DNA of 38,619 nt from positions 1 through 38,619 of the forward strand of contig JAQVEM010000002.1 in the NCBI GenBank assembly GCA_028697935.1, written 5' to 3'. A model generated the notes under the pieces. The model worked only from the letters and a program-made list of their open reading frames with translations, did no database searches and was not told the DNA's origin. The DNA comes from Actinomycetota bacterium (GTDB lineage Bacteria > Actinomycetota > Humimicrobiia > Humimicrobiales > Humimicrobiaceae). Made by a program: the position numbers and the translations under genes. Shown here in pieces: positions 15,823 through 24,794 of this stretch (its first letter is position 1; every line of letters starts with the position of its first letter).

Positions 15823-17205
15823 ATGAATAATGATGACACAATTACTGCAATAGGAACAAAACCAGGCGAAGCTGCAATTGGAATAGTGAAAGTGAGCGGT
15901 AACAAATCAATAGATATAGTTGATAAAATATTCAGGTCAAAAAGCGGAAAAAGGCTTTTAGATATTAAAACTTATAATATGATTTACGGGCACATTGTTG
16001 ATAAAAACAATGATATTATTGACGAAGTTATAGTGTCCGTAATGAGAAGTCCCCATTCATATACAAGGGAGGATGTCGTTGAGATAAACTGTCATGGTGG
16101 GCTAATTGCAACAGAAAAAGTACTGGAATTGTGTGTTGAAAACAAAGCAAGGATAGCAGAACCGGGAGAATTTACAAAAAGAGCTTTTTTAAACGGAAGA
16201 ATAGATCTTTCCCAGGCAGAAGCTGTTATTGATCTTGTGAGATCAAAAACAGAGCAAAGTCTGAAAATAGCAGCTAAAAATTTACAGGGTAATATAAAAA
16301 ACGAGATTAATAAAATCAGAAAGGAAATCCTGGATATAATAGTACAGCTGGAAGCATCAGTAGATTTTATTGAAGAAGACCTGGAAGTGACTCCATATCA
16401 TGAACTGGTGGAAAAAACAAAAATAATAGAGAAAGAACTGGAAGAAATGATTAAAGATGAAAAAAGGGGAGAAATAATAAAGAACGGAATAAAGGTAGCA
16501 ATTATTGGAAAGCCAAATGTTGGGAAATCAAGCCTGCTTAATATACTATCCAGAAAAGATAAAGCAATAGTAACTTCAATACCTGGAACAACGAGAGATG
16601 CAGTGGAGGAGGTATTATATGTGGAAGGAATACCTCTTATTCTTGTAGATACTGCTGGTATAAGAGAAACAAAAAATATTATTGAAAAAATTGGAGTTGA
16701 AAAAAGTTTGAGGCATATAGATGAAGCAGAGCTGGTGATAGCAGTGCTTGATGGAAGTAGAGACTTTGATGATGAAGATCTGCAAATAATTAAAAAAATA
16801 AAGGGAAAAACAATAATATGTTGTATAAACAAGATAGACATTGAGCAAAATATCGAAATGAAAAAAGTACTGGATTATTTTGGTGAAGAAAAAATTGTAA
16901 AAATTTCTGCATTAAAAGGCACAGGAATAGAAAAACTTGAAAATATGGTAAAAGAGCTGATACTGGGTGATGAAGAAATAAATCTGGAAGAAAAAATTAT
17001 AATTAATAAAAGACACAAAAATATATTGAAAAATGTTAAAAAACTATTGGAAAATGCAGGGGAAGCAATGGTGGAAAATATGTCAGAAGAATTTCCATGC
17101 TTCGATCTGAGAGAAGCTTATAGCCTTCTGGGAGAAATAGTTGGTGAGACAGTTACAGATGATATCCTTGATAGAATATTCAGTCAGTTTTGTATTGGGA
17201 AATAA
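15823..17205 (+). CDS. mnmE: tRNA modification GTPase MnmE
   Basis: With MnmG it installs the (carboxymethyl)aminomethyl group on wobble U34 of tRNAs. 460 residues: N-terminal folate-binding domain (IGTKPGEAAIGIVKVSG, then EPGEFTKRAFLNGRIDLSQA), helical domain, and an inserted Ras-like G domain with G1 GKPNVGKS (229-236), DTAGI and NKID. The C-terminal CIGK, which carries the functional Cys, is intact (FCIGK end). Start ATG 15823 after AGAGGC. It heads a transcript that probably continues through the MnmG-like gene to mnmG. Confidence 0.97.
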   Translation: MNNDDTITAIGTKPGEAAIGIVKVSGNKSIDIVDKIFRSKSGKRLLDIKTYNMIYGHIVDKNNDIIDEVIVSVMRSPHSYTREDVVEINCHGGLIATEKVLELCVENKARIAEPGEFTKRAFLNGRIDLSQAEAVIDLVRSKTEQSLKIAAKNLQGNIKNEINKIRKEILDIIVQLEASVDFIEEDLEVTPYHELVEKTKIIEKELEEMIKDEKRGEIIKNGIKVAIIGKPNVGKSSLLNILSRKDKAIVTSIPGTTRDAVEEVLYVEGIPLILVDTAGIRETKNIIEKIGVEKSLRHIDEAELVIAVLDGSRDFDDEDLQIIKKIKGKTIICCINKIDIEQNIEMKKVLDYFGEEKIVKISALKGTGIEKLENMVKELILGDEEINLEEKIIINKRHKNILKNVKKLLENAGEAMVENMSEEFPCFDLREAYSLLGEIVGETVTDDILDRIFSQFCIGK

Positions 17206-17252
17206 GGAAAAAGAAATGCCAAAAAGTAATAGAGCAAGAATATTTGGCGAAA

Positions 17253-17268
17253 TGTTTCACGTGAAACG
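17253..17268. promoter_or_regulatory. parS: parS centromere-like site, 15 of 16 match
   Basis: TGTTTCACGTGAAACG, one mismatch from the bacterial consensus TGTTTCACGTGAAACA, in the gap between mnmE and the MnmG-like gene. Binding site for ParB encoded at 22311-23171. Confidence 0.92.
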
Positions 17269-17293
17269 TAAGTAGTTAATGTTATAAGGAAAG

Positions 17294-18637
17294 ATGGTTA
17301 AAGAAAATAATAAACTAAAATATGATGTGATAGTAATTGGTTCAGGTCATGCAGGCTGTGAAGCAGCACTGGCGGCCGCAAGAGGTGGCGCTAAAACTCT
17401 TCTTGTTTCAATCAATCTGGATACTGTTGTGTTAACACCTTACGGGAATGAGATGGGAGGAGCAGGGCGAGATCTGTTAATAAAGGAAATAGACATTATG
17501 GGAGGAGAAATACTTAAAAACATTAAAAATAATTATATTAGTATTAGACTAGATAATAAGTGGACTGATTATCAAGTAAAAACCACCAAAGTTCTTGTTG
17601 ATAGAAGAAGATATTTACTTTTTATGAAGAAAGTTATTGAAAATCAGGAAAATCTGGACCTCAGGCAGGGCTTGATAGTAGAAATATTTAGAAATGGGGA
17701 TTTATATAATTTAAAAACAAGTGATGGGATCACATACTCAGCTTACTCGGTCATTGTATGTACTGGAACTTTTCTTGGTGGAAAAATATTTTGGGGAGGG
17801 TATGAATTAGAAGCTGGCAGACAGGGAGAAATATGTTCCAGGAGGCTTCTTGAGAGTTTAAAAAGTTATGGATTTAAGTTTAAAAGAGTAAGAAATTATG
17901 TTGCCCCGCTGGCAGACAGTAAAACAATAAAAAGGGAAAATTTTGATAAATTGCTATTCAAAGGAGAAAATAATGATTTTTTATTCGGGGATGAATTGAA
18001 AGTTAAAAGACAAATGTATAGTTATAAAACATACATAAATAAAAATTTTGTTGATTACTTATTAAAAAATAAGAATAAAATAGAATTTTCAGATAAATTC
18101 AGCAATAAAAATGATGCTGATTTTAACTCTATTGAATCAGTGATATTAAGAAATAAATACAAAGAAAAGATCGAAGTTTTCATAAATCCTACTGGTAGGG
18201 ATACAACCGAAGTATATCTAAAGGGCCTTGAAACAGCCCTTCATGAAAAATTACAGACCATGATGTTAAAAAAATTGATTGGTTTTGGGAGTGCAGAGAT
18301 TACCAGGCCGGGTTATGGTATTGAATACAATATCCTGAGCCCACACCAATTAAAAAGTGATTTACAGGCTAAAAATATGGAAGGGATCTATTTTGCTGGA
18401 CTTATAAATGGAACAGCAGGCTACGAAGAATCTGCTGCTCAGGGAATGGTTGCTGGTATGAATGCCGCAAGAAGGTGCAAAGGACTTAGAAGTATTTGCA
18501 TTAAGAAAGAAGATAGCTGTACAGGAATGCTCATAGACCATATTATATCCGGAGACAGTAATAGCAGGAGTTTATATCGAATAAACCCGGGCCTGGAGGA
18601 ATATATGTCCTACAGAAGAAAAATATCCAATGTATAG
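17294..18637 (+). CDS. MnmG-like FAD protein, truncated paralogue lacking the conserved cysteines
   Basis: 447-residue relative of MnmG, encoded immediately before the canonical 627-residue copy. It keeps the FAD-binding Rossmann motif VIGSGHAGCEAA (14-25), the GTFLGGKIFWGG segment and the C-terminal FAD motif FAGLINGTAGYEESAAQG. The canonical MPCNPSIGG (Cys43 of the neighbour) is TPYGNEMGG here, so the cysteine is replaced by Tyr50. The second conserved cysteine (Cys272 in HGPRHCPSI of the neighbour) is also absent, replaced by an NDADFNSI stretch. The C-terminal helical domain that contacts MnmE and tRNA is missing. It is not TrmFO by its Gly-rich motif. AAGGA lies four bases before the ATG. 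The reading frame is intact, so it is a divergent gene rather than obvious decay. Activity unknown. Confidence 0.85.
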   Translation: MVKENNKLKYDVIVIGSGHAGCEAALAAARGGAKTLLVSINLDTVVLTPYGNEMGGAGRDLLIKEIDIMGGEILKNIKNNYISIRLDNKWTDYQVKTTKVLVDRRRYLLFMKKVIENQENLDLRQGLIVEIFRNGDLYNLKTSDGITYSAYSVIVCTGTFLGGKIFWGGYELEAGRQGEICSRRLLESLKSYGFKFKRVRNYVAPLADSKTIKRENFDKLLFKGENNDFLFGDELKVKRQMYSYKTYINKNFVDYLLKNKNKIEFSDKFSNKNDADFNSIESVILRNKYKEKIEVFINPTGRDTTEVYLKGLETALHEKLQTMMLKKLIGFGSAEITRPGYGIEYNILSPHQLKSDLQAKNMEGIYFAGLINGTAGYEESAAQGMVAGMNAARRCKGLRSICIKKEDSCTGMLIDHIISGDSNSRSLYRINPGLEEYMSYRRKISNV

Positions 18638-18714
18638 AAAGGCAGAGCTTTTATAAAATATTATAGATAGAAGATATTAATAACAAGAGATGAAAATTTT
18701 TAATTAAATATTAA

Positions 18715-18730
18715 TGTTTCACGTGAAACA
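18715..18730. promoter_or_regulatory. parS: parS centromere-like site, perfect match
   Basis: TGTTTCACGTGAAACA, the exact 16-bp palindromic consensus, in the gap before mnmG. Second ParB site, 1462 bases from the first. Confidence 0.96.
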
Positions 18731-18777
18731 TTATTTTAAATATTTTATTATTTTAAAAAAAGAGGCAGATATAAAAT

Positions 18778-20661
18778 ATGAACTACGATGTGATAGTTGT
18801 AGGAGCCGGTCACGCAGGTTGTGAGGCTGCACTGGCAACAGCAAGATTGGGTTTAAAAACGTTGATTATTACTATTAATCCTGACAAGATAGCTTTAATG
18901 CCGTGTAATCCTTCAATAGGTGGGGTAGGGAAAAGTCAGCTTGTAAGTGAACTTGACGCACTGGGTGGAGAGATGGCAAAGGTTGCTGATAAGACATATA
19001 TACAGTTAAGAGTATTAAATAAAAGAAAAGGTCCTGCAGTACAGGCTCTCAGAGCGCAGATAGATAAAAAAGAATATGAAATAGAAATGAAAAGGACCCT
19101 TGAGAATACGGAAAATTTAACCCTGAGACAGGGGACAGTTAATAAAATACTTGTAAAAAATGGTAGTGCAACAGGTGTAATTATAGAAAGTGGTCTGGAG
19201 TTCAAAGCAAAGGCAGTAATAGTGACAACAGGAACTTTTCTTAGAGGCAGGATAATTATCGGGAGAAAAGATTATCATGCAGGCAGGATGGGAGAGTATC
19301 CTGCAATGAATTTAACAAATAATCTAATTTCTTTGGGATTTAAAATAGGAAGATTCCAGACAGCAACTCCTCCAAGGGTTGACAAAAGGACACTGGACCT
19401 ATCAAAAACAGAAATACAGAAGGGGGAGGAAGAGCCAGCAGGGTTTTCCATCTGGAATAAAGAAGGAATTCGTAAAAATATTGAATGCTATTTAACTTAT
19501 ACAAACAAAAAAACAAATGAAATTGTTAGAAAAAATATAAAAGAATCTCCTATAAAATCAGGGATGGTTGACACGCATGGACCAAGACACTGTCCTTCTA
19601 TTGATAGAAAAGTAATTAATTTTCCAGAGAAAACAAGGCACCCAATTTTTATTGAGCCCGAGGGTGAAAATACTAATGAAATGTATTTACAGGGGCTGAC
19701 TACAAGTATGCCTCCTGAAATACAGCAAAAAATAATAAATACTGTAAGTGGACTAGAGAATGCAAGGATAATAAGACCCGGCTACGCAGTAGAGTATGAT
19801 TACATAATTCCAAATCAATTAAATTTTACACTTGAATCAAAAAAGATTGATAATTTATATTTTGCCGGGCAGATAAACGGTACATCAGGGTACGAGGAAG
19901 CTGCTGTTCAGGGGTTTTTAGCCGGTGTTAATGCAGCGCAGAAAATAAAAAATAAACCTCCCCTTATCCTGACAAGAGATAATAGCTATATAGGTGTCCT
20001 GATTGATGATCTTATAACTAAAAAACTGATAGAACCCTATAGAATGTATACATCAAGAGCAGAGTACAGACTAATACTAAGGTGTGACAATGCTGATATA
20101 AGATTGAGTGGTTACGGGAAAAACATTGGGCTAATAACCAGTGAACAGTATAAAAAAGTTCTAAATAAAGAAAATAAAATAAACGAAGTTATAGAAAAAT
20201 TAAAATCAATATGGGTAAATCCAGGTAAGATCACCGTACAGCATTTTGAAAATTTAGATATGAAATCGAAAACAGATATTTCACTAAGTGCTTATAAAAT
20301 TTTAAAAAGACCCGGAGTTGATATAGATAATATTATAGATCTTTTTGATGATTCAAACGGGGGCTATGATAAAGAAATATTAAAGCAAGTAGAAATTATA
20401 GTAAAGTATGAGGGATATATAAACAGGCAGATAAATGATATTAAAAAGATGGAAGGACTTGAGAAATATTACCTTCCACAAGACCTTAATTATTTTGACA
20501 TAAGAGGGCTGACCTATGAAGCAAAAGAAAAGCTTTCAGAAATTAAACCAGACACTCTCGGGCAGGCTTCAAGGATAGCTGGAATATCTCCCGCAGACAT
20601 ATCAATACTTATGTTAAATTTGAAAGGTAAATTAAAAAAGGTGAAACAGTTTGGATATTGA
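18778..20661 (+). CDS. mnmG: tRNA uridine-5-carboxymethylaminomethyl modification enzyme MnmG
   Basis: FAD- and NADH-dependent partner of MnmE in wobble-uridine modification. 627 residues, full length. FAD motif VVGAGHAGCEAA at the N-terminus, MPCNPSIGGVGK with Cys43, HGPRHCPSID with Cys272, and the C-terminal helical domain ending with QASRIAGISPADISILMLNL, all as expected. A GAGGC ribosome site lies about 11 bases before the ATG. The 3' end overlaps rsmG by 11 bases. This copy has every feature missing from the adjacent truncated paralogue. Confidence 0.97.
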   Translation: MNYDVIVVGAGHAGCEAALATARLGLKTLIITINPDKIALMPCNPSIGGVGKSQLVSELDALGGEMAKVADKTYIQLRVLNKRKGPAVQALRAQIDKKEYEIEMKRTLENTENLTLRQGTVNKILVKNGSATGVIIESGLEFKAKAVIVTTGTFLRGRIIIGRKDYHAGRMGEYPAMNLTNNLISLGFKIGRFQTATPPRVDKRTLDLSKTEIQKGEEEPAGFSIWNKEGIRKNIECYLTYTNKKTNEIVRKNIKESPIKSGMVDTHGPRHCPSIDRKVINFPEKTRHPIFIEPEGENTNEMYLQGLTTSMPPEIQQKIINTVSGLENARIIRPGYAVEYDYIIPNQLNFTLESKKIDNLYFAGQINGTSGYEEAAVQGFLAGVNAAQKIKNKPPLILTRDNSYIGVLIDDLITKKLIEPYRMYTSRAEYRLILRCDNADIRLSGYGKNIGLITSEQYKKVLNKENKINEVIEKLKSIWVNPGKITVQHFENLDMKSKTDISLSAYKILKRPGVDIDNIIDLFDDSNGGYDKEILKQVEIIVKYEGYINRQINDIKKMEGLEKYYLPQDLNYFDIRGLTYEAKEKLSEIKPDTLGQASRIAGISPADISILMLNLKGKLKKVKQFGY

Positions 20662-21391
20662 AGATACTTTAAAAACAGCACTTATAGAGCTGGGCATACA
20701 ATCTACCAGTAATCAGCTGGAAGCTCTAAAAAGGTATCTTGACATAATTTTTAATTATAACAAAAGAATTAATTTAACAGGTACAAAAAAGAAAGAAGAT
20801 ATACTCATAAGACATATTCTGGATTCTATATCACTGCTAAAATACAAAATAGAACTTTTTGATAGACATGACACTGGTTCAAACGACCAAAAAATACTGG
20901 ACCTGGGAACCGGAGCCGGACTACCGGGAATACCTCTCTCTATTTTCCTGACCAATAGAATATTTTACTTACTGGATAGTTCACTTAAGAAAACTGATTT
21001 TCTAGAAATGGTTAAAGGAGAGTTAAATCTTAAAAACGTAAGAATAATAAGGGGAAGAGCAGAAGAACTTGGAGCCAGAAGTGATTATAGAGAAAGCTTT
21101 GATATAGTCCTGGCGAGAGCAGTGGCAAATATTAGAATTTTAAATGAATTATCAATTCCATTTTGTAAAATAAATGGTAAAATTGTATTTTATAAGAGTA
21201 GAAAAATAGATGCCGAATTAGAAGAAGGAAGAGAATCTATACTAAAACTGGGAGGAAATATAGAAGATTTGTTAGAAGTCAGGGTTCCTTTTATGAACGA
21301 AAAAAGAATTTTTCTGGTAATAAATAAAATAAAAGAAACACCGGGGTTATATCCACGTAGCTTTAACAAAATAAAAAATAATCCTCTTTAA
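20651..21391 (+). CDS. rsmG: 16S rRNA (guanine-527-N7)-methyltransferase
   Basis: Methylates G527 of 16S rRNA with SAM. 246 residues with the SAM motif LDLGTGAGLPGIPLS, the IRHILDSIS segment before it and DIVLARAVANI further on, all typical RsmG (GidB). TTG start at 20651, overlapping the end of mnmG by 11 bases; AAAAAGGTGAAACAG upstream gives a ribosome site. The mnmG-rsmG pair is translationally coupled here, and parA follows after 87 bases. Confidence 0.95.
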   Translation: MDIEDTLKTALIELGIQSTSNQLEALKRYLDIIFNYNKRINLTGTKKKEDILIRHILDSISLLKYKIELFDRHDTGSNDQKILDLGTGAGLPGIPLSIFLTNRIFYLLDSSLKKTDFLEMVKGELNLKNVRIIRGRAEELGARSDYRESFDIVLARAVANIRILNELSIPFCKINGKIVFYKSRKIDAELEEGRESILKLGGNIEDLLEVRVPFMNEKRIFLVINKIKETPGLYPRSFNKIKNNPL

Positions 21392-21478
21392 AATATGTAA
21401 GCATGTCCGGACAATACAAACATTTAGACATATATGCAAAGGAATAAAAGAGCTATAAGAATAATATAGTATTTTTAG

Positions 21479-22318
21479 TTGAAAATTTTAATGAGATTTT
21501 TTAGCAGGTTAATTAAAAACAAAAGCGATAAAGGACAATTGGAGAAAAGAAAGTATCTTAAAAGAGTAATTGCGATAACTAACCAGAAGGGAGGAGTGGG
21601 CAAAAGCACCACAGCAGTAAATATTTCAGCTTACATGGGTTCCTATGGCTACAGAACATTATTAATAGACCTCGACCCTCAGAGCAACTCTACCAGCGGT
21701 CTTGGAATAAGATCGGCAGATATTAAAGAATCAATTTATGACATTCTGATTCACGAACTTGAACCAGACGAAGTAATTTTAAGTACAGGATATACAAACC
21801 TTGAAATAATCCCATCATCAATACAGCTTGCAGGAGCAGAAGTTGAACTGGTTCCAGGCCTAAAGAGAGAGTTCAGGTTAAAGGAAGCAGTAAGTAAAAT
21901 AGAAGACAATTATGATTTTATCATAATAGACTGTCCACCTGCACTTGGATTATTAACAATAAATGCACTAACGGCAGCACGGGAAGTTATTATACCAATA
22001 CAGTGCGAATATTATGCGCTTGAAGGACTGGGACAGCTTTTGAATACAATTAACCTGGTAAAAAAGAATCTTAATAATGACTTAAAAATAACAGGCGCAA
22101 TAATGACAATGTATGACCCCAGAATAAAACTTTCGGGTCAGGTAATTGAAGAAGTTAAAAATTATTTCTCAGAAAAGGTATATAAAACAATTATTCCCAG
22201 AAATGTCAGGCTGAGTGAAGCACCAAGTTATGGTAAACCTATAATTGATTATGATCCCGAATGCAAGGGTGCGGAAGCTTATAAAAATTTTACGAAGGAA
22301 GTGATTGAAAATGGCTAG
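21479..22318 (+). CDS. parA: Chromosome-partitioning ATPase ParA/Soj
   Basis: Deviant Walker-type ATPase that positions ParB-parS complexes and, in relatives, regulates DnaA. About 279 residues from the TTG at 21479; Walker A KGGVGKST (37-44), IDLDPQ switch and IIDCPPALG are clear. There is a basic N-terminal extension of about 28 residues before the usual start (RVIAITNQKGG). No ribosome site precedes TTG 21479 or ATG 21491; a TATAGT at 21465-21470 would put a transcript start close to the TTG, so a leaderless message is possible. Overlaps parB by eight bases. Confidence 0.95.
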   Translation: MKILMRFFSRLIKNKSDKGQLEKRKYLKRVIAITNQKGGVGKSTTAVNISAYMGSYGYRTLLIDLDPQSNSTSGLGIRSADIKESIYDILIHELEPDEVILSTGYTNLEIIPSSIQLAGAEVELVPGLKREFRLKEAVSKIEDNYDFIIIDCPPALGLLTINALTAAREVIIPIQCEYYALEGLGQLLNTINLVKKNLNNDLKITGAIMTMYDPRIKLSGQVIEEVKNYFSEKVYKTIIPRNVRLSEAPSYGKPIIDYDPECKGAEAYKNFTKEVIENG

Positions 22319-23171
22319 AAGGGGTTTGGGAAGAGGGTTGAATGCATTAATCCCAACTATGGATAAACCTTCTGAAAATGAATTAAATGCAGTTATTGAA
22401 CTACCACTGGATAAAATTATTCCAAATAAAAATCAACCAAGGAGTAAATTCAGTGAAGATTCACTGACAGAACTGGCTGAATCAATTAAAGAATTCGGAG
22501 TTATTCAGCCCATAGTGGTGAGAAAACTTGATGGAGAGGAAAAATATGAAATCATAACAGGAGAAAGAAGATACAGGGCTACCAGAAATATTGGTATAAG
22601 CACAATTCCTTCAATTGTAGTTAATGATATAGATGATATTTCTTCCCTCGAGATGGCACTTATTGAAAATATTCATAGAGAAGACCTCAGTCCTATGGAG
22701 AAAGCCCATACTTATAAACAGCTTATAGAAGAGTTTAAAATCACCCACGAGAAACTTTCAAAAAGAATTGGAAAAAGCAGGACATCAATTACAAATACAC
22801 TCAGATTACTCACGCTCCCGATAGAAATACAAAAAATGATAAATGAAGGAAAAATAAGTGAAGGACATGCAAGAGCAATATTAACTCTGGATAATGATAA
22901 TGAAAAAATAAAACTTTCAAACCATATTATAGAAAATGATTTAAGTGTAAGAGAAGCAGAAAAAATTGCAGAACGGAAAAAGGGGCTGGCAGCAGAAACA
23001 AAGGCAAAGAAAGTTTTACAGTTAAGCAAAATTCCGGAAATTACCAGTGAATTATCCGAATTTCTTAATGCCCCTGTCAAAATAACTATGAGTAAAAAAA
23101 AGGGGAAAATTATTGTAGAGTTCGGAACCGTTAAAGACCTTGAAAGAATAGTGAAGAGAATTGTCAGATAA
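22311..23171 (+). CDS. parB: Chromosome-partitioning protein ParB/Spo0J
   Basis: CTP-dependent DNA clamp that loads at parS and spreads. 286 residues from ATG 22311 (MARRGLGRGLNALIP, the classic ParB N-terminus); an upstream TTG at 22305 is in frame but less likely. The CTP-binding GERRYRATRN, the arginine patch ENIHREDLSPME and a helix-turn-helix (KLSKRIGKSRTSITNTLRLL) follow in order, then a C-terminal dimerisation region. Two matching parS sites lie 3.6-5.1 kb upstream. Overlaps parA by eight and lipA by eleven bases. Confidence 0.97.
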   Translation: MARRGLGRGLNALIPTMDKPSENELNAVIELPLDKIIPNKNQPRSKFSEDSLTELAESIKEFGVIQPIVVRKLDGEEKYEIITGERRYRATRNIGISTIPSIVVNDIDDISSLEMALIENIHREDLSPMEKAHTYKQLIEEFKITHEKLSKRIGKSRTSITNTLRLLTLPIEIQKMINEGKISEGHARAILTLDNDNEKIKLSNHIIENDLSVREAEKIAERKKGLAAETKAKKVLQLSKIPEITSELSEFLNAPVKITMSKKKGKIIVEFGTVKDLERIVKRIVR

Positions 23172-24036
23172 AAAACCTGATTGGCTCAAAAAGAAAGTAA
23201 AATTAAATAATCAGGAATTTAATGAAGTCACAAGTCTTATTACCGATCTACATTTAAACACAGTCTGTCAGAGCGCCGGATGTCCCAATATTTATGAATG
23301 TTTCAGTAATAAAACTGCAACCTTTATGATTCTCGGGGATGTCTGTACCAGGAATTGTGGTTTCTGCGGTATAAAAAAGGGAAGGCCGGAAGCACCTGAT
23401 AGAGGTGAACCTCTGAGAATCGCCAGAGCTGTAAGTGAAATGGGCTTAAAATATGTTGTTATAACATCAGTCACAAGGGACGATCTTGCTGATGGTGGAA
23501 GCAACCAGTTTATAAAAACTGTAAGAGAAATACAGAAAAAGAATCCAGATGTAAAAATAGAATGCCTTATTCCTGATTTTAAGGGGAATTTAGATAGTCT
23601 AAAAAACCTGCTTTCGCAGAATCTTATTGTATTAAATCATAATATTGAAACCAGCAGGGAAAATTTTAAAAAGGTAAAGAAAAATTCTAATTATGAGGAT
23701 TCACTTAACATATTGAAGTACACAAAAACTTTAAGACCGGATATTTTTACAAAGTCGGGTTTTATGCTGGGACTGGGGGAAGGGGAAAAGGAAATAATCG
23801 AGTTGCTTTCTGATCTAAAAAAAATAGATTGTGATATTATTACTATAGGTCAGTACCTTAGGCCTTCTGAAAATAATTTGCCAGTTAAAAAATATTACAG
23901 CCCGGAAGAATTTAAAAAAATAGAAGAATTTGCAAAAGGCTATGGATTTAAAGAAGTAATTTGTGGGCCATTTGTAAGGTCTTCTTATAATGCTGATGTA
24001 GTTGTCAGGAAGATTTTAAAATGTGATAGCCTGTAA
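23161..24036 (+). CDS. lipA: Lipoyl synthase
   Basis: Radical-SAM enzyme that inserts two sulfurs into octanoyl groups on lipoyl-dependent proteins. 291 residues with the auxiliary-cluster cysteines Cys36, Cys41 and Cys47 (CQSAGCPNIYEC), the radical-SAM cluster CTRNCGFC (Cys62, 66, 69) and the C-terminal RSSY (about 273-276) whose serine ligates the auxiliary cluster. TTG start at 23161 inside the end of parB, giving MSDKKPDWLKKK. Its overlap with parB suggests co-translation; this is an uncommon neighbour for parAB. No lipB or lipoyl acceptor gene is in the window. Confidence 0.96.
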   Translation: MSDKKPDWLKKKVKLNNQEFNEVTSLITDLHLNTVCQSAGCPNIYECFSNKTATFMILGDVCTRNCGFCGIKKGRPEAPDRGEPLRIARAVSEMGLKYVVITSVTRDDLADGGSNQFIKTVREIQKKNPDVKIECLIPDFKGNLDSLKNLLSQNLIVLNHNIETSRENFKKVKKNSNYEDSLNILKYTKTLRPDIFTKSGFMLGLGEGEKEIIELLSDLKKIDCDIITIGQYLRPSENNLPVKKYYSPEEFKKIEEFAKGYGFKEVICGPFVRSSYNADVVVRKILKCDSL

Positions 24037-24086
24037 TCTTTTAATAATGAAGATAAACATGGTGTTTCCCGGAGATGAGAATTTAA

Positions 24087-24692
24087 ATGATGAGAATAAA
24101 AGAAAAATTTCATTCCTATATAAAAAGAATAAAAGAATATAACAACATTGCAAATATTTCAAAAATCATTAGAAGATATTTTGCTGTTAATGGTTTTGAT
24201 GGGGTAATTACAATAATTGGTGCTCTGGTCGGGAGCTATATCATAGGAACAGAGGATTATAAGCATGTAATTATAACCGGTTCTGCGATATGTATTTCAC
24301 TTGGTATTTCAGGAGTATGGGGTGCCTATAGTAGTGAGGCTGCTGAAAGAAAAAAGGAAATATATGAACTGGAAGAGTCGATCCTGCATGATTTAGATGA
24401 GACAGTGATATCGAAAGCCCAAAAATATGCTACGGCTGTGCTTGCTGTGGTAAATGGCTTTTCACCGGTAATAACTGGATTTATACCATTGATACCTTTT
24501 CTTTTTGGAAGGGTCCTGCCTGTTCGTATCTGTTACTATACAGGGTTTGCTCTTGCATTTTTAATATTATTTGGAATAGGTTTATTTCTTGGTAAGATTT
24601 CCAGAAGCAATCTTATAGTAAGCGGGATAAAGATGATAACAGCGGGAATTTGCTGTGTAATTCTAAGTTTGTTGCTATCACTTATTGAATAA
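24087..24692 (+). CDS. VIT1/CCC1-family membrane protein (putative Fe/Mn transporter)
   Basis: 201-residue integral membrane protein resembling the VIT1/CCC1 metal transporter family. Basic amphipathic N-terminus, then a first helix with NGFDGVITIIGALVGSYI (about 35-52, matching the family R..DG....L..V.G pattern), a second with ISLGISGVWGAYSSEAAERK, an intervening cytosolic helix rich in Glu (EIYELEESILHDLDE, like the metal-binding hydrophilic hairpin), and three further helices to the C-terminus. Possible substrates are Fe2+ or Mn2+. GGAG is about 11 bases before the tandem ATG ATG. It lies 50 bases after lipA and is the last rightward gene before convergent glnA. Confidence 0.75.
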   Translation: MMRIKEKFHSYIKRIKEYNNIANISKIIRRYFAVNGFDGVITIIGALVGSYIIGTEDYKHVIITGSAICISLGISGVWGAYSSEAAERKKEIYELEESILHDLDETVISKAQKYATAVLAVVNGFSPVITGFIPLIPFLFGRVLPVRICYYTGFALAFLILFGIGLFLGKISRSNLIVSGIKMITAGICCVILSLLLSLIE

Positions 24693-24794
24693 TCTCATGA
24701 AGAAAAATAATAATTTTTTAACAATTTTTGTGTAACATCATCTCAGGAAAACTATAACAATAAAATAAATTATTAAGATAAGATATTAAATTCC

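Noticed and set aside
17294..18637. MnmG-like gene as TrmFO
   Set aside because: The N-terminal motif (GSGHAGCEAA) and FAGLINGTAGYEE segment are MnmG-type, not the TrmFO GGGLAGSEAA pattern, although the length is similar.
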